Source of the DNA: Kribbella sp. VKM Ac-2568
Lineage (GTDB): Bacteria; Actinomycetota; Actinomycetes; Propionibacteriales; Kribbellaceae
Assembly (NCBI RefSeq): GCF_004345365.1
Contig: NZ_SLVF01000009.1
Coordinates: forward strand, 310,001 to 374,000
DNA: 64,000 nucleotides
Direction of reading: 5' to 3'
Shown: positions 26,371 to 34,448 of the stretch, in pieces
How positions within the stretch are numbered: position 1 is the stretch's first letter
Layout: every line of letters starts with the position of its first letter
Translations under genes and position numbers: made by a program
Notes under the pieces: generated by a model
Databases searched by the model: none
What the model was told of the DNA's origin: nothing
Seen by the model: only the letters and a program-made list of their open reading frames with translations

Positions 26371-27116
26371 CAGACCAGCTCCTCGGCCGCCGGGAACACG
26401 ACCACCGAGCCACTCGGCAGCCGCATCGGATCGTCGATCCCGTTGTACTTCGCGATCGTGCGCCACATGCCGGGATCGCCGTACTCCGCGTAGGCCAGCG
26501 AGGCGAGCGTGTCACCGTCGATCGTCCGGTGCGACCGGCGGACGGACTGGCCGCCGGAGGTCGGGTTCTGCCGCCACGGCTCGTTGGGCATCTCCTCCAT
26601 CGCGACACTGCAGACCGCGCGGATCGGGACACCGTCGGAGCTGAACAGCGTGTACTTCACGTTCACCGAGGTGACGAAGGCCGGGAAGCTGGCGATCTTG
26701 CCCCAATGCAACATGACCAGCGGCGGCGTCGGCTTGTCCTTGCCCCGGCTGTCCTCGGTCGGCACGCAGCAGCTGAACAGCTTCTCGACCGCCGCCACCA
26801 CACTGCCATCCTGGTTGCCGGAGGCATCGAAGAACATCTCGACGGTGAGCTTGCACGGCTCGGCGCCGTTGAACTCAACCGACCCGGCCGACTTCGCCTT
26901 CTTGGCCGGCTTCCGCTCCCACTTGGCGGACTTCTGGATCGTCACCTCCTTCGGGTTGAACTGGAACGGGATCTCGCCGCGATCCTGGCCCAGCGGACCA
27001 CCCTTGGTGGTCGGATCGAACAGCTTCAGCTTCGCCTTCTGCAGCGACTTCTTGTCCTCCGCCGGTGCCGAACTCCCAGCACCGCCCGAGGCCTTGAGCG
27101 CGATCGGATTGGTCAT
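26370..27116 (-). CDS. LysM-domain tube-to-spike adaptor
   Basis: A 248-residue protein with two parts. An N-terminal tail-hub adaptor (FQFNPKEVTIQKSAKWERKPAKKAK and EMFFDASGNQDGS, about 45-120) is followed by a C-terminal LysM-like motif (IDGDTLASLAYAEYGDPGMWRTIAKYNGIDDPMRLPSGSVVVFP, about 195-245). In CIS loci (Afp7/Pvc7) this protein joins the inner tube to the spike. Start at the ATG at 27116, directly overlapping the stop of the tube 2 gene. Confidence 0.9.
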   Translation of the reverse strand: MTNPIALKASGGAGSSAPAEDKKSLQKAKLKLFDPTTKGGPLGQDRGEIPFQFNPKEVTIQKSAKWERKPAKKAKSAGSVEFNGAEPCKLTVEMFFDASGNQDGSVVAAVEKLFSCCVPTEDSRGKDKPTPPLVMLHWGKIASFPAFVTSVNVKYTLFSSDGVPIRAVCSVAMEEMPNEPWRQNPTSGGQSVRRSHRTIDGDTLASLAYAEYGDPGMWRTIAKYNGIDDPMRLPSGSVVVFPAAEELV

Positions 27117-27556
27117 CACGCGACCCGCTCCGCGGTGAAACCGTGATGCGCGATCTCCAGCGTCTCCATCGCCACCTTCGGCGAGTCCAGGTTCAGCCCC
27201 GGTCCGCTCCACTTCACCGGGATCACGCCGGCCAGCTTCCACTGCGCCACCGGCTTGAGGGCGGCCGTCATCGCCGTGATGCAACCGGTCGACGGTTTCA
27301 CCCCCGACGTCATGCTGGCCAGCCAGGCCATCACCTCGGTGGTGTCCTGGCACAGCGGCCGGGTCAGCTTGATGTTCGTGTACTTGATCCGGGTCGGAAG
27401 CTGCCAGATGAACCCGTTCTGCCCGCCCTCCTCGCGCTGCTCCAGCACGACCTCCAGCCCGAGCCCCTCACAGCTGTTGAACGCACCCAGCCGCTTGTCG
27501 TCGATGGTCACCCCGAAGCAGACGCTCACCGCCGGTTCCGGATACTGCGGATTCAT
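27116..27556 (-). CDS. CIS inner tube protein 2 (gp19-like)
   Basis: A 146-residue tube paralogue of the gp19/Hcp fold. It begins VSVCFGVTIDDKRLGAFNSCEGLGLE, the usual 'F.V.idg...fs.vsGl' start of tail tube proteins, and has RIKYTNIKLTRPLCQD as the tube-stacking strand. CIS loci commonly carry two tube proteins. The one beside the LysM gene usually forms the first, baseplate-proximal ring (Afp5 type). The other copy is at 30.6-31.0 kb. Confidence 0.88.
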   Translation of the reverse strand: MNPQYPEPAVSVCFGVTIDDKRLGAFNSCEGLGLEVVLEQREEGGQNGFIWQLPTRIKYTNIKLTRPLCQDTTEVMAWLASMTSGVKPSTGCITAMTAALKPVAQWKLAGVIPVKWSGPGLNLDSPKVAMETLEIAHHGFTAERVA

Positions 27557-27581
27557 CCCGCCACCCCCACTGCAGTCGGTC

Positions 27582-29969
27582 CTACCATCTGTCAGTCACC
27601 CGCCCGGCGCGTTCACGATCCAGCCAGAGTTCGGCCCGTAGTTTCGCGGTCAACGGCTCGTACAACCGTTTCGCCAACTCCTCCACCTCGGCCGCACTCA
27701 CCGTCTTCGCTCCGCCGCCTGCCGCAGCACCCGCCGCTGGTGCTGGTACTGGTGCCGCCGCTGGTGCTGGTGCTGGTTCTGCCGTCTGGACCGCGGGTGC
27801 TTCCTGCGGTGCTCCATCCCGCTGTACTGCGTGGTCCGCCTCTGCTGGTGCCGTCATGGCATGCCCACTGAACATCTGCTGCAGGGACACCGACCGAACA
27901 ATTTCAGCCCGCTGTACTGCGGGCTTTGCTGGTTCCCCCGCATGAAAGCTGTCCCCCAAAGACCAGGAGAGCACCTCCCCGTCCGCATTTCCCTGCCCAA
28001 CGGAGGCCGGTACCTGCGCTTCTTGTGGTGCAGGTGCGGTTTGTATTGAAGGCGCTTGCGGTGTGGCTCGTGGAGGCCTGGCCGGTGAGCCGAGACCAGG
28101 GTGTCCGTAAACAACCCGCTGAACTGCCGGGGACGTGCTCCCCACCGGAACGCTCACGGGCCGCTGCACCTCCGGCACAGTCAGGGGCTTTGCACTGGAC
28201 AACGGCGCCGTCTCACCCTCATCCACTCCACCTCGAGGCGGCCACAACAGTTCAGCCGGCCCTGCTACGTCCCGTGCCACCATCGGCCCAACGTCAACGG
28301 CCCTCTGCACAATCCGTTCGCTCCCCGCACCGTGTGCGGCCGCTGCGCCCCCACCCACGATGCTCCGCTGCACCACCTCAACGCGGCCCTGCTTGACCGA
28401 TCCAGCCATCCCGGTTGCACCTTCGACAGCGCGTTGCACCTGGGCACTGCCCTCGGCTGCCTGTTGCACGCCGTCTGCACCTCCGCCGACCCTCTGCACG
28501 ACCGGGCCAACCCCCACGATGCGTGCCGGATGCCCCTCGGCAGCAGCTTCCCGCCCCATCGACTCGGCCTCAACAACAGCCCTCTGCACTGCCATCTCAC
28601 GCTGCCCGACAAGCCCAACCTCGCCACGCGTTCCATGCGACGGCTCGTCGACACCTGACCGCTGTACCTCCGGCGCAACCGGCTCGCCGCCATTCACCGT
28701 CCGCTGATGGACAGGCAGTACTCCGTCTAAGGCCCGCTGCGCGACCGCCGCATCAGCCACACTGTCCGGCCCCACGGCCACAGGCATCGCAGGCGCGGAC
28801 GCCGCAGCCCAGTCCCCGGATCCGCCGGACAGGTTCCCGTCAGCTACGTTCCCGCCAGCCACGCTCCCGCCCGACACCAGTCCACCGGATACCACTCCAC
28901 CGGACTCCGCCGCCCGCTGCACCGCGAACTCGGCCTGCAACCACCGGTGCGCCACCGGGTTCGAGTTCGCATTTACCGACGCCTCCGGCACCTCTCGCTG
29001 AACCTCCACAGCCCGCTGCGCCACCGGCCCAACCTCTGCCACCCGGTGCACCACGAGCTCAGCCTCAGCTGCCCGCTTCACCACCGGCTCTGCTTCAGCT
29101 GCCCGCTGAACGCTAGGTCCCGGCTCAGGACCACCGAGCGCAGACACGAACGGCGATTGACCAAGCGGCTCCGACAACCCAACCAGCGGCATCTCCCGCA
29201 CTGGCGCCCCCACCACCTCGCCCCCTTGCCCAGCATGCGTCTGCTCATCAGCCGCGTGCTCGTGCTCGGTGTGGTCGTGCTGGGTGTGGTCGTTGTGGCT
29301 GTGATCATGTGACTCGACCGACCTCGAGACCACCGCCGCGGACGGCGCGGGCGGCGCTGATGGGACGGATGGCACGGTCGGCACAGACGTCGACGCCACC
29401 GGGTCGGGCGAGGTTTGGACCACCGGCAGGGAGCTCACCGGCACCGTAGTCACCGGGACCGGAGCCGTGAGGGCCGGGGACGCCGGGACCGGGCGTGGTT
29501 CTACTGCCGGGAGTTCCGAGGCAAAGAATGTGGTTGCAGCTGGCAACGAATACGCGCGCGGGACAGACGACGAGGAACCCCCGTCGACAGCTCTTTGCAG
29601 ACCGACCGGCGCGCTGCCGGCCGCAGTACCGGAGATGTCTGCACTCGGCGGATGCGGAAAGCTCACCTTGGGAGCAACCTCCGACACAGGTGTTGCGTAT
29701 CCACTGACCTCACCGGCCGGCGCGTCGACAACGAGCGAATGACCGAGCGGCGCCAAGAACCGTGGGTCCTGATGGGCGGCCAACGACTCGCGAAACGAAG
29801 CCGCCGCCGCGATCGGTGCGAGATCCTCGGTCGACCGCTGCAACGGCGGAAGCTCCCGCCACCCAGCCCGCACTTCAGCCGACCCGGCTCCAGACTCGCC
29901 GCCACCTACACCAGCGCGCACCCCGGTATCCGGCGAAGGCGTCGTGTTGCGGTGGAAGGGCCAGCGCAT
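27582..29969 (-). CDS. long low-complexity VQR-repeat protein of the CIS operon, His-rich tract
   Basis: A 795-residue, mostly disordered protein. A conserved N-terminal block (GWRELPPLQRSTEDL, FRESLAAHQDPRFLAPLGH) is followed by hundreds of residues of Pro/Ala/Val/Gly, with more than twenty degenerate [VL]QR[AS] elements. Residues 221-245 form a His/Asp-rich tract (HDHSHNDHTQHDHTEHEH) suited to metal binding. The last 30 residues (ELAKRLYEPLTAKLRAELWLD...) form an amphipathic helix recurring in actinobacterial CIS loci. It lies between the small assembly gene and tube 2. A scaffold or length-setting role is possible, but no function is established. Confidence 0.75.
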   Translation of the reverse strand: MRWPFHRNTTPSPDTGVRAGVGGGESGAGSAEVRAGWRELPPLQRSTEDLAPIAAAASFRESLAAHQDPRFLAPLGHSLVVDAPAGEVSGYATPVSEVAPKVSFPHPPSADISGTAAGSAPVGLQRAVDGGSSSSVPRAYSLPAATTFFASELPAVEPRPVPASPALTAPVPVTTVPVSSLPVVQTSPDPVASTSVPTVPSVPSAPPAPSAAVVSRSVESHDHSHNDHTQHDHTEHEHAADEQTHAGQGGEVVGAPVREMPLVGLSEPLGQSPFVSALGGPEPGPSVQRAAEAEPVVKRAAEAELVVHRVAEVGPVAQRAVEVQREVPEASVNANSNPVAHRWLQAEFAVQRAAESGGVVSGGLVSGGSVAGGNVADGNLSGGSGDWAAASAPAMPVAVGPDSVADAAVAQRALDGVLPVHQRTVNGGEPVAPEVQRSGVDEPSHGTRGEVGLVGQREMAVQRAVVEAESMGREAAAEGHPARIVGVGPVVQRVGGGADGVQQAAEGSAQVQRAVEGATGMAGSVKQGRVEVVQRSIVGGGAAAAHGAGSERIVQRAVDVGPMVARDVAGPAELLWPPRGGVDEGETAPLSSAKPLTVPEVQRPVSVPVGSTSPAVQRVVYGHPGLGSPARPPRATPQAPSIQTAPAPQEAQVPASVGQGNADGEVLSWSLGDSFHAGEPAKPAVQRAEIVRSVSLQQMFSGHAMTAPAEADHAVQRDGAPQEAPAVQTAEPAPAPAAAPVPAPAAGAAAGGGAKTVSAAEVEELAKRLYEPLTAKLRAELWLDRERAGRVTDRW

Positions 29970-29973
29970 GGGG

Positions 29974-30132
29974 TCACCTCCCGGACTGGATGCGGGTGTT
30001 CAGCGAAGCGATCTCGTCGACGAAGCGGCGGCGTTCGGGGTGTTCGAGGTCGAGGATCTCCTCGCGGGACCAGTGGAAGTGGTAGGCGACGTACGCGACC
30101 TCGGAGTACAGCTGGTCGGGCGCGTACGTCAC
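29974..30132 (-). CDS. small CIS-associated protein (DUF6760-like)
   Basis: A 52-residue protein: TYAPDQLYSEVAYVAYHFHW, then a charged helix with DLEHPERRRF. Short proteins of this pattern sit beside tube genes in many contractile tail and CIS loci, and I assign it to DUF6760 from memory of that pattern. Its GTG at 30132 overlaps the stop of the preceding gene (GTGA) after a GGGGGA ribosome-binding site, which fixes the start. It probably assists tail assembly, as small phage tail chaperones do. Confidence 0.75.
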   Translation of the reverse strand: MTYAPDQLYSEVAYVAYHFHWSREEILDLEHPERRRFVDEIASLNTRIQSGR

Positions 30133-30596
30133 GATTCCCCCAGGCGACCACCGGCCAGGTCGACCGCGAACGCGTGTCCGCATTCGGGGCAGTTCACCCC
30201 GGCCCGGGTGTGTCCTTCCTGGTTGACGCGGCGATAAAGGTCCTGCAGGAAGGCGAGATCCGCCGCGAACAGGTCCTCGATCACCCCGGCATGGATGTCG
30301 GTGTGACTACCGAGCCGGGTGACGACCCGGCCGAGCAGGACGACCGTCAGGTACGCCGGGTTCTCGCGGACCCGGTCGTCCCGCAACGGCACCAGCTCGT
30401 CCCGCGCCGTCGCCAGCCGCATCACCCCGTCGCGATGCACCACGCCCGCCGGGTCCACGTATCCACGAGGCAACACGAACGGAAACTCGGTCCGCAAGGT
30501 GTCGCGCGCGGCCGGCGCGGCCGCGAGGTCCGCAGTACCGGCTGGTTGCGCGTACTCCGGGGCCTGGTCGAGCGTGCCGGACGTGGTGCGGCGCAT
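30129..30596 (-). CDS. CIS/phage-tail assembly protein with CPECGH motif
   Basis: A 155-residue protein translated from the ATG at 30596, which overlaps the tube 1 stop. Recognisable parts are RTEFPFVLPRGYVDPAGVVHRDGVMRLATARDELVPLRD, a helix LLGRVVTRLG and a single NCPECGHAF element near the C-terminus, half of a zinc ribbon. Proteins of this type follow the tube gene in actinobacterial and cyanobacterial CIS operons and resemble phage tail assembly chaperones. A direct function is inferred from position. It is not part of the mature particle in the best-studied systems. Confidence 0.75.
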   Translation of the reverse strand: MRRTTSGTLDQAPEYAQPAGTADLAAAPAARDTLRTEFPFVLPRGYVDPAGVVHRDGVMRLATARDELVPLRDDRVRENPAYLTVVLLGRVVTRLGSHTDIHAGVIEDLFAADLAFLQDLYRRVNQEGHTRAGVNCPECGHAFAVDLAGGRLGES

Positions 30597-31039
30597 CACT
30601 CCACCTCGAGCCGCTCGCAGGTGACGACCAGCTTCTCGGTCATCACCGAGGTGTCGCCGGCCTTCATGGTGCCGATCTCGAGGCTCTTCGGCCAGGCGTT
30701 GGTGAGCTTGTACCGCTTCAGCGGCGCGCCCTCGTAGTCGTACACGATGATCGCGCCACCCTTGCGGACCGCGCCCATCTTGCCGAACTGGGAATCCTTG
30801 ATCCACTTGTCGAAACTCGTGTCCGACGACAGCCCGCGGGTCAGGGTGATCTCCGGCGCCTTCCAGCGGCCGGGCAGCTTCTTGATCACATACTTGCCGT
30901 CGGCACCGTTCTCCTTGAGCTCGATCACGTCCTGTTCCATCTTCAGGCCGCTGATCTCGGTGATGCTCTTGATCTGGATGCCGTCGAACTCCAGCCCGAA
31001 GGAGTGACCGACACCGGAGTCCATGTCCGGAAGTGGCAT
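30596..31039 (-). CDS. CIS inner tube protein 1 (gp19-like)
   Basis: A 147-residue tail-tube protein and probably the main Hcp-like subunit. It has GHSFGLEFDGIQIKSITEISGLKMEQDVIELKENGADGKYVIKKLPG, the characteristic N-terminal two strands and loop, and the ring-forming GRWKAPEITLTRGLSSDTSFDKWI segment. Tube rings stack inside the sheath and are propelled on contraction. The gene directly follows the sheath gene, 29 bp downstream, as in most CIS loci. Confidence 0.93.
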   Translation of the reverse strand: MPLPDMDSGVGHSFGLEFDGIQIKSITEISGLKMEQDVIELKENGADGKYVIKKLPGRWKAPEITLTRGLSSDTSFDKWIKDSQFGKMGAVRKGGAIIVYDYEGAPLKRYKLTNAWPKSLEIGTMKAGDTSVMTEKLVVTCERLEVE

Positions 31040-31068
31040 GACTGGTTACCTTTCTCGCTGCGTGGAGG

Positions 31069-32625
31069 TCACTCGCTGACCAGGCTGGTGCCGCCGGAGT
31101 ACTGGGACAGGCGGAAGATGATGAACTCGGCCGGCTTGACCGGCGCGACCCCGATCTCGCAGACCACCTGGCCGGCGTCGATCCCTTCGGACGGGTTCGT
31201 CTCGGCGTCGCACTTGACGAAGAACGCGTCGTCCGGGGTCTGGCCGAACAGGGCGCCGTTGCGCCACTCGTTCACCAGGAACGCGGAGATGGTCCGGCGT
31301 ACCCGGGCCCACAGCGCCTCGTCGTTCGGCTCGAACACGACCCAGTTGGTGCCGGCGAGGATGGACTCTTCCAGGTAGTTGAACAGCCGCCGGACGTTCA
31401 GGTAGCGCCAGGCCGGATCGGACGACAGGGTCCGCGCGCCCCAGACACGATTGCCCCGGCCCGGGAAGGTTCGCAGTACGTTGATGCCGACCGGGTTGAG
31501 CAGGTCGTGCTCGGCCTTGGTGATCTGTACCTCGAGGCTGACCGCGCCCCGGATGATCTCGTTCGCCGGCGCCTTGTGCACGCCGCGGGTGTCGTCGTTG
31601 CGACCCCAGATCCCCGCCATGTGCCCGGACGGCGGAATGAAGCCCAGCTGCCCGGTAGCGGGATCGGCGGTCTTGATCCACGGGTAGTAGAGGGCACCGA
31701 ACGCCGAGTCGTAGCCGGCCTTGTCGACCAGCCACTCCTTCACCTGCTGGGCGTTGAGTCCGGGCGGCGAGTCGAGGATCGCGATCCGGTCGCCCATCAA
31801 CTCGCAATGCGCGAGCATCGCCAGCTGGACCGCCTGGACCGTCTCGAGGTCGATCGAGCCCTGCTGGTACGCGCTCATCAAGTCGGGCACGCAGAGCATG
31901 GTGATCTCATCGACCGCCTCCAGCCCGCCGAACCCGGTCCGGTCGGACACGTCCCCGACGTAGTCCTCGGCGCTCAACCGCGGCGACGGTACTGCGGGCG
32001 CCGGCGGCGGAGCAGCCAGCGCGACCTCCCCGAGCGCCGGCTTCTCGAGTGCCGCGCCCGTGACCTCCTCGATCTTGATCAGCTTGGACTGCGCGTTCAC
32101 CACGGTGGCGACATTGGTCTTGCCCCGGGACACGGTGAGCCGGTCGAACTCCTCGACCTGGTTGCCGTTCTGCTTCACCACGATCTTGAACATGTCCTCG
32201 GACGGGTTCTCCCCGCCGGCGTCGGTGATCTCGACGCTCACCTCCCCCGGTGCCTGAGCCGGGTCGAGCGCGACGACGCGGAACCGCCCGAGCATCGCCT
32301 GCGGACCGGCCGGCAACTCCTTGCGTCCACGGCCACCCTTGGCGCCGTCGCCGGAATCAGCCCCGCCACCGATCCGGACCACGTAGCAGTTGCCGCCGCC
32401 GTTCAGGAAGTATCCGTACACGGCCTGCGCCATGTACGACCCGGGGACGAATCCGCCGAACCTGTCCGTGAACGCCGTCCAGTTGCTGATCAGCGTCGCC
32501 TGGTTGAAAGGGCCGTCCTCGGCGAGCCCGACAAACGCGGCCACCGCCGTACCGACACCCTCGAGCGGGCGTGCGCCCGATTCGACTTCCTCCACATACA
32601 CACCTGGTGACAGGTACGTCGGCAT
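31069..32625 (-). CDS. contractile tail sheath protein
   Basis: A 518-residue sheath subunit. The N-terminal handshake-strand region MPTYLSPGVYVEEVESGARPLEGVGTAVAAFVG and the YGYFLNGGGNCYVVRIGGG motif (about 67-84) are typical. So is the conserved C-terminal domain with GARTLSSDPAWRYLNVRRLFNYLEESI and WVVFEPND. The central 95-200 region is a variable insertion with charged residues. Contraction of the sheath drives the tube through a membrane. Only one sheath gene is present, whereas Afp/PVC clusters encode several. It is the first gene after a 274-bp gap with direct repeats. Confidence 0.95.
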   Translation of the reverse strand: MPTYLSPGVYVEEVESGARPLEGVGTAVAAFVGLAEDGPFNQATLISNWTAFTDRFGGFVPGSYMAQAVYGYFLNGGGNCYVVRIGGGADSGDGAKGGRGRKELPAGPQAMLGRFRVVALDPAQAPGEVSVEITDAGGENPSEDMFKIVVKQNGNQVEEFDRLTVSRGKTNVATVVNAQSKLIKIEEVTGAALEKPALGEVALAAPPPAPAVPSPRLSAEDYVGDVSDRTGFGGLEAVDEITMLCVPDLMSAYQQGSIDLETVQAVQLAMLAHCELMGDRIAILDSPPGLNAQQVKEWLVDKAGYDSAFGALYYPWIKTADPATGQLGFIPPSGHMAGIWGRNDDTRGVHKAPANEIIRGAVSLEVQITKAEHDLLNPVGINVLRTFPGRGNRVWGARTLSSDPAWRYLNVRRLFNYLEESILAGTNWVVFEPNDEALWARVRRTISAFLVNEWRNGALFGQTPDDAFFVKCDAETNPSEGIDAGQVVCEIGVAPVKPAEFIIFRLSQYSGGTSLVSE

Positions 32626-32812
32626 GCTGCCCCTCCTCGATCAGGTTTGCTCCAGCCTGAAGCCGCCACCTGCCCCCGTGCGCGACCGAGCGGACGCAGA
32701 CCAGGGCACTCTCAATTGCCCGAAGGGGAAGTCGGCGGAGCCACCAGGGCAAGCGACAGGGTTGAAAGACGGGACCGCGGACAGGAACCGGGGACCGTGA
32801 ACAGGAAATAAC

Positions 32813-32880
32813 GTGTCCAACCCCCCCAACTTGGTGTCCGAACCCCCGCTTGGTGTCCGAAGCCCGCCTCGCGTCCAAAG
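32813..32880. repeat. four irregular direct repeats upstream of the sheath operon
   Basis: The core GTGTCC(A/G)A recurs at 32813, 32834 and 32853, with a variant GCGTCCAA at 32871, at spacings of 21, 19 and 18 bp. Two copies extend to CTTGGTGTCCGAA. On the operon strand they read TTCGGACACCAAG and lie about 190-250 bp before the sheath ATG. Spacings near two helical turns suit an array of regulator sites. SARP-type activators bind direct repeats, so the regulator at 18.6-21.4 kb is a candidate. The remainder of the 32626-32899 gap holds no gene. Confidence 0.55.
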
Positions 32881-32899
32881 CGCGCTCCGGTACGAGGGC

Positions 32900-33520
32900 T
32901 CAGCAGTCGAGGTCGATGGGCCGCACGAAGGGATCGATCGCGGCCGAGTGATTGTCGGCGTCGGTCGCGCGGTCGGCGGCCTCGGTGTCGTGCATCTCCT
33001 GCAGCTTGGTCGACATCTCGGTCTCCAGGCCGGCCTTTCCACAGCCCGTGATCGAGTACGGCCGCCGCGTGGTCCCGTTGTACGTCCGCAGCCGCCGTGC
33101 ATGGTCCTGCTCATGCGGCCCGAGCACGTCGCGCAGGAACGACCTCACCCGCCGCTGCTGGCATTCGCTCAGTCCGTCCGGCACCGGTGGCATCCGAATG
33201 TCCACATCCACGTGGTACGTCACCGCAATCGTTCCAGTAGCCCGCAGACAAGGATCCTCGTCCGGGCAGTCACACCCCTTCGCCCGCACGACCTTCGGCT
33301 TGCTCACGACGCTGGTCCCGCCGTCGTAATTCCCCTTGGTCTCCCCATGCAGATTCACACTCACCGGCCCGCCACGAAGCGCGATCGACACAGCCCGATT
33401 CCCCACCGTCTGCTGCAACGCCAACACCCGCTCGTACTGCGTGCCGCCGCTGACCGCGCGCGCCACAGCCCCCGACGCCTTCCGCGCCGCCGTACCTCCA
33501 GACCGCTTGCGCACATACAC
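32900..33520 (-). CDS. CIS-associated putative metallopeptidase with HEQDH motif
   Basis: A 206-residue protein. The basic N-terminus ends in ERVLALQQTVGNRAVSIAL, a variant of the LQ..xGNxxV element seen in the DUF4157 and deaminase proteins beside it. Residues about 80-120 include five cysteines (GCDCPDEDPC and later C). The second half carries QQRRVRSFLRDVLGPHEQDHARRL, an HEXXH zinc motif at about residue 138. The pattern is similar to DUF922-type proteases. This suggests a secreted or delivered zinc peptidase, probably cargo of the injection system. Family assignment is inference. Confidence 0.6.
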   Translation of the reverse strand: MYVRKRSGGTAARKASGAVARAVSGGTQYERVLALQQTVGNRAVSIALRGGPVSVNLHGETKGNYDGGTSVVSKPKVVRAKGCDCPDEDPCLRATGTIAVTYHVDVDIRMPPVPDGLSECQQRRVRSFLRDVLGPHEQDHARRLRTYNGTTRRPYSITGCGKAGLETEMSTKLQEMHDTEAADRATDADNHSAAIDPFVRPIDLDC

Positions 33521-33666
33521 ATACCCAGTGCACCCGCTGGCCCCGGCCGCTGTCTACAAAAGCTCGGGTCCGCCCGCCGAATCGTGGATTTGAGGCGCGA
33601 GAAACCGATTGCCAGCGGCGCTGATCCACGACTGAGTGCCAGCTCACCGGGCTTGCGGACGTGAAC

Positions 33667-34419
33667 TCAGGACTCTTCCTCTTGAGCTTCTTCCTCATCG
33701 CGCTGGACGAAGGCGCCCTGGACGGCCTCCTCTTCCTTCTCCTCCTCTGCCGGGGCCTCGTCCCGCTGCACAGGCGGCGCGCCGGCCTCATCCACATCAC
33801 GCTGGACCGGGACCGCAGCAGCAGCCACGGGCACTGGCGTGGGAGCAGGAGCCGCCATCGCGCGCTCCGCAGTAGAAGAAGCCTCGCGCTCGAACCGGTC
33901 GGAAGGATCACTCACCTTGATCCCACCAGGAGCCGAAGACCCATCCACCGGCCCACTCCGCTGCTGCACCACATGCGTCAACTCATGCGCCAACATCACC
34001 TTCCCGGCATCCGAACCCGGGTCGTACTTATCCCGCTGGAACACCACATTGCTCCCCACGGTGTACGCATGCGCATTCACAGCCTTAGCCGACTCATGCG
34101 CCGCCCCATCGTCATGCACCCGAACATCCGAGAAGTCATGCCCCAACCGCCCCTCCATCTCCCCCCGAACCTCAGGCTCCAACGGCCGCCCCCCACCCGA
34201 AACCACGTCATGCACCGGCGACCTCTCCTCCTCAATCATCGCCGTCACACCACTGTTCCCAACCGCCCGCTGCAACCCCAATACCCCGGCTCCACCCAGC
34301 ACATCAGTACGACCCTCAGCAGCAGCCTTCCCGACATGCTCGCTCACCTGCTCCTCAACCCGCCCACCTCTGGGCCGAAGCGCAGCCTCCTCCGAATCAA
34401 AGCTGTGTTCCCGCATCAC
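33667..34419 (-). CDS. DUF4157 (eCIS core) protein with HELTH motif
   Basis: A 250-residue DUF4157 protein. This domain is the most frequent accessory domain in CIS loci and is linked to cargo. GLQRAVGN (49-56) is followed by the DUF4157 core: LEPEVRGEMEGRLGHDFSDVRVHDD, AHAYTVGSNVVFQRDKY and AGKVMLAHELTHVVQQ (HELTH at 145-149). Acidic VQRD repeats form the tail. DUF4157 is a metallopeptidase-like fold thought to release or process cargo. It lies between the HEQDH gene and the deaminase gene. Confidence 0.9.
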   Translation of the reverse strand: MMREHSFDSEEAALRPRGGRVEEQVSEHVGKAAAEGRTDVLGGAGVLGLQRAVGNSGVTAMIEEERSPVHDVVSGGGRPLEPEVRGEMEGRLGHDFSDVRVHDDGAAHESAKAVNAHAYTVGSNVVFQRDKYDPGSDAGKVMLAHELTHVVQQRSGPVDGSSAPGGIKVSDPSDRFEREASSTAERAMAAPAPTPVPVAAAAVPVQRDVDEAGAPPVQRDEAPAEEEKEEEAVQGAFVQRDEEEAQEEES

Positions 34420-34448
34420 GCACTCCTCCTGACTGTGAATCCTGTCCG

